Shown piece by piece: positions 44,768 through 56,652 of a stretch of DNA of 64,000 nt; positions within the stretch are counted from its first letter, which is position 1, and each line of letters opens with the position of its first letter. Under the pieces are notes generated by a model. It did not search any database. It saw only the letters and a program-made list of their open reading frames with translations, and was not told where the DNA came from. The stretch comes from Adiantum capillus-veneris (lineage: Eukaryota > Streptophyta > Polypodiopsida > Polypodiales > Pteridaceae), in NCBI GenBank assembly GCA_014529385.2, contig CM043963.1, positions 93,651,912 to 93,715,911 of the forward strand, read 5' to 3'. The position numbers and the translations under genes were made by a program.

Positions 44768-44993
44768 TGTTGGAATAGGGTTGCAAGGAAACACACACAG
44801 CTTGGAGAAGACAAAGGAAGATCAAGGCACACAATAGAGAGTGTGTTACTTAGTGTGCAATGGAAAGATAGATATCCCTAGAGTGATGGGCGTATATACA
44901 ATGCACGGGGGAGAAAACCTCCTAAAGAGGGAAAAATTGCCTCCGCGGCCCTAGTGTGTTCACACACATCACTACCACATCTATATGGTAATA
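44768..44993 (-). repeat. 5' LTR of Copia-A
   Basis: 226 bp matching 26792-27017 with scattered substitutions. The outer end reads GGTAATA where the other LTR has GGTAACA. Confidence 0.9.
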
Positions 44994-44998
44994 TTTTG

Positions 44999-45560
44999 AG
45001 CTTGTGTCCGTGCTCGTGTGACTGAAATGTGGCTCTTTTCGTTCCTAGTTTGGTGGGATTATTGGTGTAGGTGGGATATGGACCACACCCTCAGGTTTTT
45101 CAACTTGTGGTTCTAGTAAAGCTTGGACTGTTTGAATCATTTTCTTGCACATTTCAAGCCTATGTTTTTCTAGTTCCGCATATGGATATGTCATCCACGT
45201 CTGTTCTTGGGTTTGGTTGTTTTTGAGCCACGTTTCATAGTCTTTTAGGAGGTCGTCTAAATGCTCATTAACCTTCTCGACCAACAATGATCCTCCCGAA
45301 CTAGCACTTCTCGGTTTTTCATATGTAGATGGTTCTTCTGGAGGTTGGGATGTCTACATAAGAGATGGTGCAACCATTTCCTCATGTTTTCTTATCTTCT
45401 ATTCATCTTGGGTAAGCTTCTCAGCTAGGGATTTTTGTTCCCGGTTCCTACGTGCTTTTATCCTAGCCTTTCTAGCTTTCCATCTGTTTTGTTTACTCTT
45501 GGTCTTTTGACTAGGTGCATTGGTCTTTGTTTCACTTGTCTCTAGCCGGATACACCTATC
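44999..45560 (-). pseudogene. G2 upstream coding remnant, right of the nest
   Basis: One open stretch (45287-45045) has charged, helical sequence: LVEKVNEHLDDLLKDYETWL, TYPYAELEKHRLEMCKKM and EKPEGVVHIPPTPIIPP. Upstream (45550-45300) is a basic stretch, KQNRWKARKARIKARRNREQ. It probably belongs to the same reading region as 26786-24881, joined before Copia-A inserted, as a gag C-terminus or gag-protease linker. No zinc knuckle was found. Confidence 0.45.
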
Positions 45561-46146
45561 CCTACGCCTCTACACTCAAAATCCTAGCTCTAAGCCCATA
45601 TGTGAAAAACGCACATAAAGACAGAGCAAAATTTTGGAAGTGCCCAAAACTGAAATCTATGAGTACGTATGCGTAATTTATGTCACTACGACGATTCTAA
45701 TGACTACTTGCAGGTAGAAAATATACATTGTTTGATATACTTACGAAAATAAAAAACTCGTAGAGGTGCAAGCACGTATGTTTGTTCCATGAGGAATGCT
45801 TAGCTTTGTTGTGTAGCTCTCATTGAGGCTAGTGTGATGGTGCAGTTGGATCTACAATGCAATGAACGAGCGGGGAGTAGCACCATGATGAAGCTCACGC
45901 TCAATCTCTCTCCCTCTCTCACACACAGTAGATGGACGCATTAAACTTATGATTATGATAAAAGTTCTCCTTACAAAAATGACAGGTATCTTATATACTG
46001 AGGTTACCTAAGGGGTAGAATGTCTTTGTATTTACAATCTAGAAGTACCATTGCACCCCGGCTTTTGCAACTAGAGTACCTACTTATTACAAATGATGTT
46101 TATAACCATAATCCTCAGCATTCCGTAACTCTCAGAGAATAAGGCT
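45561..46146. other. Noncoding region, possible LTR or leader of G2
   Basis: No gene. On the minus strand CAGTATATAAGATACC (about 46000-45985) looks like a TATA box placed upstream of G2, so this could be old LTR sequence; no second copy was found to prove it. Confidence 0.35.
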
Positions 46147-47640
46147 TTGTTGAGTTATGTTGTGTTGTTGACCCAGCCATCAACATTGAGTGAATGGGTT
46201 GAAGAGAATGAAAAGCGTGCAAAAGAACAAATGGGTTTTTATCGATGCCATATCACCATTGATCATCTTGTCACTCTTCAGGCTCTCATGAAGGAAAGTC
46301 GGTTGAAAGGAAAGCAATTGTATTGTTGTTTTGTGGACTTTAAGAAAGTCTTTGATATGATTCCACATAACAGTTTGTGGAGAATGATGGAAGAACTCCA
46401 AGTGCCAAGTGAGTTTATGCTTGAGGTTTCTCGAATCTATGAGAAGGTGATTTGTCAATTGTGCATGGGAAGAGATATTTTAGAAAAAATTTGTAAGCAC
46501 TGTTGGGGTTAAACAAGGATGTCCGTTGTCACCCACTCTCTTTGGTCTATGCATCGATCAATTGGAACAAATGGTACTTGACTTTATGCAAGAAGAAGGC
46601 ATTTAAGAGGTCACTATTTGCAATGGGGTAGTCATGATTTTTTTGTATGCGGATGATGTATTACTTCTAGCACACAATTTAGAAGATGCACAAAAGCTTA
46701 TGGTTATCCTTGATAACTTTTGCTTGCATAGTGGTCTGATTGTGAATGAATCCAAAACAAAGGTTATGCTTGTGAAAACTTCAACCATAAGGAGAAGCCA
46801 TGCATTGTGTACAACAATGAGACACTTGAAGTTTTTGAGAGATTTAATTACCTTGGCCTTGAGGTTCCGTCCAATCACAAGTGGCATGAATGTGCTATAC
46901 TTCATTTGGAAGCGGGAAAGAGAGCATATTATGCATTTGAGAACATGTGTAATGAGGGAAACATCAATTTTTGGGTTCTCAAGAAGTAATTTTTTATGCA
47001 TTGGTGACACCGTTCTTCTTTATGGAGTTGAAGTGTGGGGCGAGAGCATTTCAAAGTCTACTTGGAAAGAGTTTGAGAATGTCCAAAAGCGTTTTCTTAA
47101 AAAACTTTCTCTAAGTTAAGACACAAACACTATATATGCTCCTACTCCTTGAGTCAGGATCTCTTTCCATGGAGGTTATGGGCATGGAAAGGGGTGTGGA
47201 GTACATGATAAAGATGCATCAAAACCCCTCACATCGACTTCCTACAATTGCATGAGAAGCAAGAAAAAAATTTCAAAAGACACATAAAAGCAAGATCTTG
47301 AGCACGGGATAGATGCAAGACATAAAAAAGTGGTTTGGGAGATGGGATGCATTACACTTTCTACATGATGCTTCAATTGGCTCCCAAGTGAATGAATCTT
47401 TTCTACAACACCAATGTATTAGGGCTTGGGAGAAATCCGGTGGGTCGCGCTTCATACATTACACCACCCATATTACCCTCAACTACAAAAGGTCCATGTT
47501 CTTTGCTAAAAGAGGGAACCATAATTACACTTACATGCTTGAGCCTATCCCCTTGTCGGCGATACGCACTTTCGCAGTCATTTGGCTTAGCTCCCATTTC
47601 CTTCGATGCGAGATAGGGCGTCGGGGCAATGGATAAGAGT
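46147..47640 (+). pseudogene. LINE (non-LTR) reverse transcriptase, 5'-truncated and broken
   Basis: The RT fingers and palm read across frame changes: TIDHLVTLQALMKESRLKGK, CCFVDFKKVFDMIPHNSLW (about 46330-46380), then GVKQGCPLSPTLFGLCIDQL (46505-46565), the catalytic FLYADDVLLLAHNLEDA (about 46640-46690) and LIVNESKTKVML. The thumb and C-terminal parts follow (ERFNYLGLEV near 46840; an IRTFAVIWLSSHFLRCE-like region near 47555-47605). No endonuclease domain lies upstream, so the copy is 5'-truncated, as is usual for LINEs. Multiple frameshifts are present. No poly(A) end or target duplication was found. The clade was not determined; the FVDFKK and FLYADD surroundings differ from common plant L1. 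Confidence 0.85.
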
Positions 47641-47927
47641 CAAATCCATTGTGCACATTATGCTCATTGCAAGTTCAAGAGTCCGAGTACCAGACACTAG
47701 TAGAGTACTCAACTTTGGTCACATCCAAACCTTCTTCTCTCACATTTTCAGCCATGACTTAGACCTACACACTTTCCTCTCCCAGCCGCAGTGTGGGCTC
47801 TCCATTGCGACTCTCATCACCACAATTTTGGAGTATCAAGAGTCACTCATCAGCCATACACATACTACATCACATGTAACTTTGGTCCCATAGGTCATAT
47901 TTGACCTCTGAGGACGATAATAAAATC

Positions 47928-47933
<6 letters not shown>

Positions 47934-48005
<72 letters not shown>

Positions 48006-48010
48006 CACAG
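47934..48010. repeat. (CT)n(CA)n compound microsatellite
   Basis: CT run passing directly into CA repeats. Confidence 0.95.
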
Positions 48011-50193
48011 GTACTTATCGCTCTTCTTATGTTTTTTTTTGAAACTATACTACCCCCTATTGCAGTCATCCTGGCTATGTATTTAATTTTCCACTTAAAA
48101 TATGGATTTATATTTTTCCTAGCTACACTAAGTTGGTATCTATCATGGGAAGGAACCCCTATAGAGTTTTGATGGTTGGAAGTCTTTTAGCTGGCAGCTA
48201 TCAATGTGGTTAAAAATATTTTACTTTATAACTGGGCCTCACCTACCCTACCATGCTAAAGGCATTATGGTTGCTCTGCTCTACTGTGCCAGACTGCATC
48301 AAAGACAACTACGTTTTTTGGTTTCCCTAGGAGAAACAACACCTGGACTACTCATTTATTGGGGTGATAAGGATTATGCACGCTACACATCATGAGTGAT
48401 CGTGATCTACCTTCTTCTATATAAAGAGGTGAGGACGCATTCTGCCTCTCACTTAGCCTTGTGTGTGTTCTACTTGCATAAAAAGTTTGAGTTGTGTGTG
48501 TGTTTACTTTCTGCTGCACCAATCATGGATCTTGCAACACAACCGACACAGTTTGGCTACTATTTACTGAGCTTGATATTTTGGTTTTTCCTCTCCTTGT
48601 TTACATATTTAGCTTTGGATGATATATGCACCTGAGCTTGTGGGTTGGTGTATCCTGTCGCTTAGCCTGGTAAGGCCCACCGTGTGGGTTGGCTTTGATT
48701 GATAGTACGTAGCATTACTTGTTGTATGGTATGATATTTTGATTCTATACCCTGTTGATGTATTAGATGATGGGATGACCTACTGCGTATGCACACTGTT
48801 CAAAAAAAAAACATGGGGGGTATGCCCCGATTGCTTACTGTCGTTGGACTGTTACTAGCTGTTGCCTCTAAACATGATACAAGTTGTGCAGTATTTAACT
48901 AGCTCTCCTAGAAGGGTGTACCATTTTGGGATGGTTTGGTAGCAACTCTGGTGTTTGATGTTGCTTTTTAGAAATCTATATGCTGTTTTGATGGGTTGTT
49001 ACATTACACTTCTTTGGCATTCATTAGTTTGGATACTGTTGGAAAGGAGAAAAAAGCCCCACAAGGCGACTTCTCTTCTTTGCTTCAAGGTTTAAACCTT
49101 CATTCTGGCTAAATACCACGTTTATATTAGGAGTTTGGCCACTTGGTAGGCTAAACAACAAGGCACAAGATTTTGTTTTGAAACTAAGAGGAAGTGTAGT
49201 CAGTGTATTCTTCCCATTTGACATACAAGTGTAGGGTGGTTGGACTCCTTGAACCCTAATGAGCATATGCTATTTAAAGTCTTTCCTAAATTAAAAAAAA
49301 GAACTTTTATATTCTTAAAAATATTAATGGAGTTTTATGTTACTTTATGGCTTCATATAGAAAATGGAAGTGGAGGTTGACTAATCTAGCAAAGAAAAAA
49401 ACTTAAAAGACTGATAAGCTTTTAAAAGGGATGAGACACTTGGATCGAAAGGGGTAGTGGCCTTTTGATCACAATAATATGTATGCTATTATGATAAAAA
49501 AATGCAAATTATAAACTTTGGGATAATAAAACATAAAATCTGGAACACATGAGTACTTTGGACTCTGCTTTTAAGTTAAAACGTTTGTAAGATAGACATG
49601 GATAACAACTGGTATAGTCCATTGATACCTGTAAAACACATCCAAGGCTAACGTATCTGTTGTCTTGTTTGGATGGATGCAAGTAAGGACTCTATCTTAT
49701 CTTGGAAGTTTTTTTGGCTTCAAGTGATTGTCTACACATGATTACACTTACACCTACTGTTGGGGAAGTACTTCTGATATCTGTTTATTGGAATGAGGCT
49801 TCATTCTTACAAGAATTATACAAAAATAGTTCTAAGACTGAGTTATTTTTGTACTTATCATTTCCCTTTCTCTGGAGCCAGCAGTCTTTTGAATGTAAAA
49901 GTTCAATTATATCTTATTAATTAGGTAAAAATAGCTATACACACAGGCACGCACGTGTGTATGCACACACACATGCATGCATGAATTTGATGGGTTAGAA
50001 TTATCTCTCTCTTCCCCGCCCCCTCTACATTGCATGGTGCATGGAAGAGTCAAGAGCTTGGATTTCTTGAACCTCTTTAAGAAAGTATCAAAGTAGAGTC
50101 ACCCATCAAGATTTAAGGCGGCATGGAATCTCTCTATGGCCTTCAGACGGAAAATTAGAGTCACCCGTTAAATGATACTTGGATGCCTCTAGG

Positions 50194-50197
50194 ACTC

Positions 50198-50282
<85 letters not shown>

Positions 50283-50284
50283 AC
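50194..50284. repeat. (CT)n(CA)n compound microsatellite
   Basis: CT run of about 66 bases followed by CA repeats. Confidence 0.95.
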
Positions 50285-50679
50285 CTATTTTGATTCTCCA
50301 CACCATGGTGTATCAACAGGTGTGTCCCTCCTCTCATGGCATACCATGTCCTTGGGGTGGTGAGAGAGTGATCATTGATGTAGTAGGCATTCAACTTTTC
50401 TACATCTGTCATGCCCTTCTATTTTGGGGCTATTTGAGATTCTAAATATTTGTAATAAACCAGGGTTTATTGCATTTTATAATTAAAATTTCAAATTCAA
50501 GTTAAATTTCAAGCTTGCCTTGAAGAAGGTCGTCAAAATTTTGCAAGTTTTAGACTAGATTTCATCAACTCTTCAAATCTTGAATTAAAATCCAAAATAG
50601 TTTTACTATTCCATTTTTTTATTTTAGAATTTCTTCAATTAGAAAAAAATATTTTTGGCAAGCCCTATTTGACATCATC

Positions 50680-50682
<3 letters not shown>

Positions 50683-50718
<36 letters not shown>
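50683..50718. repeat. (CT)n microsatellite
   Basis: Pure CT run in AT-rich DNA. Confidence 0.95.
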
Positions 50719-50722
<4 letters not shown>

Positions 50723-51640
50723 CACCCATGCAAGTAGTGCAAATTTGATTCTGAAACCATTCAATTTTGGCCCTTGCGCAATGCTACAACATGTAATGTG
50801 CACATCCTCAAGGATAGAGTGACAACGATACATGGAGGTGCCAAGTGCAAGGTTTTAGCTCAACATTATGGGATGTGTGGATGTATGGAAGTTTTGAAAG
50901 TTTGATATTTTTTAATGATGAAGTATAAACTTCAAGGATATGTGTGCATTTTTGTAGAAAGAAAAGGGGAATTATTTATGGCCTTCAAAATGCAAAGTAG
51001 AGCCACTATAAATATTATAAATATAGATAGAATACTAAGTTTTTTGACTTTACATCGACAGAAGTCTTTTCATTATCTAATATTTTCATCAAGGAAGGAG
51101 AGGACATCAAGTTGTCACACATTGGTTGAATCCAGAGAACCCTCTAGAGAACTTCAATCTAAAATAAAAAAGTGAAGGGTAAGAAGATTTGAAATGCAAA
51201 AGTGAAGAGTAACATTGTAGGAAAGTCTTTCCATTGCCAAAAGGCACACAACAAAAAAAAGACTTTGGTGGAGATTTTTCTATTTGATAGGAACCTAAGA
51301 AAAATAGATCTGGCTTTTTCTTTTTAAGGGTTTTTTTTTTAAGAGCAGTATTGTTTTTTTTTTTAATTTGCAAGTTTATATTTACTTTTTTAAAATAACT
51401 ATAAAGAGACACTTCTATACTCTTTCTTAGAGTGCTTGCAAATTGTTGAATGCTAGGCATCTTTGTTGTTGTCCCTCTTGCAATTCATCGATCACTATAG
51501 TGACTATGTGTACGTACGTGCACACACATAATAGAGACTAACAAAAACACAAACATGCAGTATCCTTCTACAAAGAGATGGGAGCATACCTGCTTACGAC
51601 AAAACTAGGCCATCCATAAGCTAGCCCTAGATGCATCTCA

Positions 51641-51748
51641 TGTCATGAGAGAGAGAGAGAGAGAGTTGGAAAAGAGAGACTGATAGAGGAGCACAACCAC
51701 TTGTGTGAATCGGCTTTTGGGATTCAAATAGGCCACTCCCAAGGTGCA

Positions 51749-51788
<40 letters not shown>

Positions 51789-51967
51789 AGAGAGAGAGAG
51801 AGATTAGAGAGGCATTGATAAACGAGAAGAAGAGAGTAGAGAGATGTAAGGACATGGGTCCTACGGGCAAGGCCACCGTCACGGATGGACAATGTGTAAG
51901 CTAGGGGAAGGCTATAAGATAGCATGGTTGGGTGGAGACTAGTACACACATTACTATCGCCCTTTCA
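51641..51967 (+). repeat. 3' end of the G3 5' LTR (left boundary not determined)
   Basis: The sequence CTTTCA at 51962-51967 precedes a primer site and is the expected LTR end. GGCTATAAGATAG near 51908-51920 could be the TATA box. The start cannot be set because the 3' LTR lies beyond the window; 51641 is arbitrary. Confidence 0.45.
51749..51803. repeat. (GT)n(GA)n compound microsatellite in the G3 LTR region
   Basis: GT repeats, ATGA, then GA repeats. It lies less than 220 bases before the G3 primer site, so probably inside its LTR. Confidence 0.9.
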
Positions 51968-51968
51968 G

Positions 51969-51980
51969 TGGTATCCGAGC
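51969..51980 (+). other. Primer-binding site of G3
   Basis: TGGTATCCGAGC differs by one base from the initiator-Met tRNA site TGGTATCAGAGC. Confidence 0.65.
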
Positions 51981-52689
51981 TATATTTGGAAAACGAGAAA
52001 AGCGTGTTGCATGTGCATGCAACGTGCTTCTTCTCTCCCACAATCTGCAAACAGTGAAGTCTCTGTTGTGCAATGAACAGAAAGCAGACATAGTTTATTG
52101 TTCATAACACACGAAGACAGAGAGTCGGCCGCGACCGCCCCACCTACGTCCCCCATAGCGCACAACCAAGGCTAACCCAACCGGCAACTCGATGGCATCG
52201 AGGCTCCGAAGGCTTTCGTTGGCGCTGTTGGCTGCACGTGTAGGAAGGCCCGCTTAAGTCTGGCATTAAGGAGGGTTTGAAAGGGTAAGAGACCAACACT
52301 TTACCGTCAAGCTATTGAGCCTTGTTGTGTATACAAGGAAAGATAGCATACTTGTGTTGACAAGAAATCTAGAAGGAAAGGGAAAGCTTCAAACTTCCAG
52401 GAAGTAGTTTCACCCTTCCTTTTCACTTCTTGGAGGAAGGCAAGTTTTCCTCTTTTTTCCTCAAGGAGGTAGCTTGAAAGTGAACAAAAGCCTTCACAAA
52501 AACGACGAGTTTTTGTGAAGAATCCACGAAGGTGTTCTTACAACAAACAACACATGAAGCGCTACAATTTTCACAAGGTGAGGTTCGCATGCGACGCAAA
52601 TCATCGAGCAAAAAAAAAACAAAGACTTCAAGCTTTACAAGGTACAAGTTGACATTTTTTTTCTCTATTTACATTAGTGTGTGTTTACC

Positions 52690-53623
52690 ATGGCCACTGA
52701 GGATATCCCACTTATGCACACTCTTGATTTTGAGCACATAGACCAAAATTAGGGCAACTGACACTAATATGCATGACGATGATGATCTAGGAGATCATGG
52801 CCTTGTAGATATGGCTGCTTTCAAGACTTTGGAAAATCATCAAACCGTACTTGAACGCAACCTCTCTGCACTGAATGAAAATGTTACAAATCTTACTGAG
52901 CTACTTGTGAAGTTTATGAACTCACAGATGGCTCAAGGAGCCACAAGTGGCATGGTTCAAGGAAACCAAGCTCGCACAACTCAAGGAGTCCAAGAGACAA
53001 GTGCTTTAGAAGATGCAGAAGGTAGCAATGCATTGCTTAAGAGTATCACCACTCCCGAGTCCTGGGCTGCATTTCAAGCTTCTTTCTCCAAAGATTTTTT
53101 GGACTCCAATGAAGAAGATAAGAATTGGTTAGCATGGAATGCATGCCACATGTCTACCCTCTCTCTCACACAGTACCTTTCAAAAGGTCTAGATGAATTT
53201 CAAAAGATACGGGGTTTTAATAGGGGTCTTGACAAAGACTATCGTCTTCATGTCAAGACCCAACATCCAAAAACTTTGGAAGAAGCCATCAGTCATGCTG
53301 CCCAATGATATGATGATGGCTAAGAGAGGAAGGTAAATATTCCCTACTCTAAGAATAATTTTGCTAAGAGCAATGTGGCTAAGATCCAATGGTGAGGTAG
53401 ATCTCCCACACATTCCCAAAAGAATAAGAGACAATCTACCTCTCCACGCCCACAAGAGGCTAAGAAGCCTAATCAATCATGAGATACTCCATGTGGATCT
53501 CTCAGCACTGCTGATTTTGATTTGTGTTTCAGATGTCTTTCAGACCAACATAACAAGAAGGATTGCAAGGAAAAAAAAAGGCCATGCACACGTTGCAACG
53601 CCTCACATTAGATTCATCTCCTA
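52690..53623 (+). pseudogene. gag: G3 gag
   Basis: ATG at 52690 (MATEDIPLMHTLDFEHIDQN) is soon closed by a stop; the main open stretch is 52769-53308. The capsid part has TPESWAAFQASFSKDFLDSN, STLSLTQYLSKGLDEFQKIR and LDKDYRLHVKTQHPKTLEEA. After frameshifts a zinc knuckle CFRCLSDQHNKKDC (Cys-x2-Cys-x4-His-x4-Cys) and a partial second, CTRCNASH, lie at about 53527-53610. Layout and motifs fit a Ty3/gypsy chromovirus gag. Confidence 0.8.
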
Positions 53624-55039
53624 AATATTGTGTTGTAGAGGTTCTTCATATGGAAGAAAAACACAAGTGTTGTGTGCCTGCTTCAATGTGGCAACCCACC
53701 TTTGGCCCCCATGATTTGATTTGCATGCATGACACTATTAACGGACAACATGTTCGTATCTTAGTGGATGATGGTGAAACTCGTAACTTCTTGAACTATA
53801 AGCTAGTCAAGAAATTGAAGCTTACATAGACTCTCTGCTGTCACAAGTATGTGGTCGAGCAAATGTCTGGCAATGATAAATAAGTATGGGACACGGTAGT
53901 TCAAGGGGTTGAGCTAATTGTTCAAGATCATATGATGACCCTTGACTTTCAAGTTATGAACATGGACCGTGCTGATGTACTTTTAGGATGGGAGTGAGTG
54001 CATGGTTTAGGAAACACATTGCACACTAGTTATGAACACAAATTCTTATCCTTTATGGAAAATCGTAAACATGTGCTTTTTCTTGGTGAGAAAAATATAC
54101 CATCTACACCTCTTATATGTATAGCCGAGCTTTCTATTTTGCAGAAAGCAGATTTAATAATGAAGTCTTTTTGTGTTACTGCTTGTCTCCAAGTCTTGTG
54201 AATTTTCAAGAGCAAAGTGCTGTGAATTCTAGTAATGGTATGCAAAGTGCAATAAATTCTAATGATAAGGAATGTACTAACAAATCTAACAAGCAAAGTG
54301 CTCTCAATTTTAATTCTATTAAGCAACATGCAATTGTTGTAAAACAAACATTAAAGGAATTACAAGATTCTCTATCCCAACATACTCTAGTTTACTTTCT
54401 CCTTTTGCACGGCAAAAACTGACTCACTTACTCATGAAGTATAGTGATGTATTCTCAAGTGATTTACCATTGGGCTTACCCCCTACACGTGATGTGCAGC
54501 ATGGCATAGATGTCTTGCCAAGAACTAAACTGGTGAGTAAACTACCTTATCGTATGAGTGCTAAAGAAGCCAAGGAGGTTGAGAGTCAGTTGGCTGACTA
54601 CCTCACCCGTGGTTTGATTAGACCTAGCACTTTGCCTTGGGCATTACAAATTCTATTGGTAAAAAAGAAAGATGGTACTATGAGCATGTGCATAGATTAT
54701 TGCGGATTAAATGGCATAATCATCAAGAACAAGTATCCTTTGCCTCGAGTGGATGAGTTATTTGATCAACTCCATGGGGCGAGATACTATACAAAGATAG
54801 AGCTTTGTTCAGGATACCACCAGGTGCGTATCCTTTTGCAAGATATCTCCAAAATTGTGTTTAGAACACGATTCGGACATTTTGAATTTTTGGTTATGCC
54901 TTTTGGTTTAACCAATGTTCTAGCTACATTTATAAAACTCATGGATAGTGTCTTACATCCCTATCTTGGAATTTTTTTTGTGGTTTTCCTTGATGACATT
55001 CTCATTTACAGTAAGACTAAAGATGAACACATATAACAC
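53624..55039 (+). pseudogene. pol: G3 protease and RT, cut by G4
   Basis: The protease active-site region HVRILVDDGETRNFLNYKLV (about 53752-53810) has Asp-Asp-Gly in place of Asp-Ser-Gly; VMNMDRADVLLGWE follows (53955-53995). RT is open at 54434-55036 (200 residues): [72 protein letters not shown] and the catalytic [15 protein letters not shown]. These match chromovirus-type RT. Coding stops at 55036-55039 where G4 begins. AACAC at 55035-55039 should be the G4 target duplication; the rest of G3 should lie beyond 64000. Confidence 0.88.
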
Positions 55040-56579
55040 TGATGGGGGCTTTCCACAAAGCTCCCATACCCCTCTTCTCTCGTCCCCACCCGATGAAAAC
55101 CCCCTCTTAGGGAGGGAGTGATAAAAGGCATTGGGAAAAAGTAAGAAAAAAAATAAAGTATGATTATGTAAATATATAAGAAAGGTAAAATAGGCCACCT
55201 CATGCTTGCGGGGTAGCCCATCCCCACCTTGCCTCCTTTTTTCTCCACTGTTGCCCCGCCGGGTGTCCCTTTTCCTCTCCTCCACTCAAAAGGTCAACCC
55301 CCTTTCTCTTCCCCTTGTCCTTTCTCCTTTCTCTCTCCCATCAAGCTACCCCACCTCTCACCAATAATGCATTATAACTCACCAATAATGCACCCTAACT
55401 CGCATGCAACTTACCCTATCTTCCAAAATAGTATACCCCACCCCCTCTTTCTCTCTCCTATCATATCCCATGACCCAAATACCCCCCTCTCTCTCTAAAG
55501 GGCGCCATGTCTCTTGTCTTGTAGCTAAATAACCTCCCCCACACTCACACACACTCAGTTTCACTGAAAAAGGTGCCCACAGACCCATCCCCACCCGGTG
55601 GTTACCTGATTTTTCTTGTGTTCACACACATCTGCACACAGATTCACCTCTGAACACACTCCCCTCTCTCCCCTCTTGTAATTACTTTATTCTCCATGTC
55701 ACCTCTCACTTTTTTTCATCAACCCATCTCTCTCTCTTAGTCTCTCTCTCATGACACTGCTGTTCTGGCACATATACACACAGCCAGACAAGTGGGGCCC
55801 ACAGTCACATGGCCTATGTAGATAATGATTTCTTCATTTCTAAATTCTAGAATTTCTCCCCCCTCCTCCCCTATATAAAGAGGGGTCACCATCACACTAA
55901 GGACACACACACCATCACCAAAGAGTACACTATGCACTGTGTGTGCCTAGTGCACACACACACACCCACACCATCACCATCACCGCAATCACCATGCTCG
56001 TCTTAAGCATGACCTCTACACCCTTGGGCTATGGAAGATGAAGGGAAACTAAATGAAGGATGATGTCCGTAACCCTCGTGCGAGTCTTCGCCATCAACTC
56101 CCACCTATCCGCCATGTGCTCTACCACTCTCTCCCTTCTCATTCCCCTACCCTATGCTCCCCATTTCATCGCTTTATTCTCTAAATAAAGCTTGAGGTTT
56201 TGTGAGTATGTTTTCTTGCAATGTTTTGCCCATGTGAGGTGTGCGGAATCACCACCTAGTCTTGTGTTTGGAGTGAGCTTGTGTATGTGTGAAGGGTGTG
56301 CGGATTCGCCATCCTTGTGTGGTGCCTACGTACTAAGCAGCTTTACCCCCTCCCTCTCTCTCTCTCACTTGATCTCATTCCCTTTCCTCTTCATCATTGC
56401 TCCCAAGCATCCATCTCTCTTGGATGAAAACTTTGTTATGGTGGTGTGTTGTTTGCGTCCTAGCCGCTGAAGCTAGGTGGTGCCCCTTGTTTTCTTTACC
56501 ATGACAGGCTTGAGGCACGCCATTCGGTCCCCGGTGTTTTAGAGGCCATCGGGGTTCCGGGTTCGTTTTGCTCCTGCCA
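55040..56579 (+). repeat. 5' LTR of G4
   Basis: 1540 bp from TGATGGGGGCTTTCC to CTCCTGCCA. Contains a TATA box CTATATAAAG (55871-55880), AATAAA (56184-56189) and a short hairpin CCTAGCCGCTGAAGCTAGG (56459-56477). Runs of CT, CA and CCATCA make it low in complexity. The end is set by the primer site after it; the 3' LTR copy is cut by the window edge. Confidence 0.85.
55871..55880 (+). promoter_or_regulatory. TATA box of the G4 5' LTR
   Basis: CTATATAAAG, conserved in the 3' LTR at 63567-63576. AATAAA follows about 310 bases downstream in both, a normal LTR R-U5 layout. Confidence 0.75.
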
Positions 56580-56581
56580 TT

Positions 56582-56599
56582 TGGTGCCCCCACAGAGGA
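56582..56599 (+). other. Primer-binding site of G4
   Basis: TGGTGCCCCCACAGAGGA, two bases after the LTR end and starting with TGG. The tRNA was not assigned. Confidence 0.6.
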
Positions 56600-56652
56600 T
56601 CTTTTCATGAAACCCTTCAGTTTACAAGACTGAAACCCCTAAACTATTGTGA

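Larger units (their letters stand above)
26792..44993 (-). mobile_element. Copia-A, Ty1/copia retrotransposon carrying two nested insertions
   Basis: Paired 226-bp LTRs, an initiator-Met-type primer site next to the right LTR and a polypurine tract next to the left one define a minus-strand element. Flanks CTTTG (26787-26791) and TTTTG (44994-44998) are a 5-bp target duplication with one change. Removing Copia-B and LARD-C leaves about 5.0 kb, a normal copia length. Order on the minus strand is gag, protease, integrase, RT, RNase H. All parts are frame-damaged. Confidence 0.9.
47641..51640. other. Noncoding region with microsatellites
   Basis: No supported gene over 4 kb. The microsatellites are listed separately. 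Short open frames lack family motifs. Confidence 0.4.

Noticed and set aside
47606-49270. Several 60-95-codon frames
   Set aside because: No recognisable domains and some run over microsatellites; region left as noncoding.
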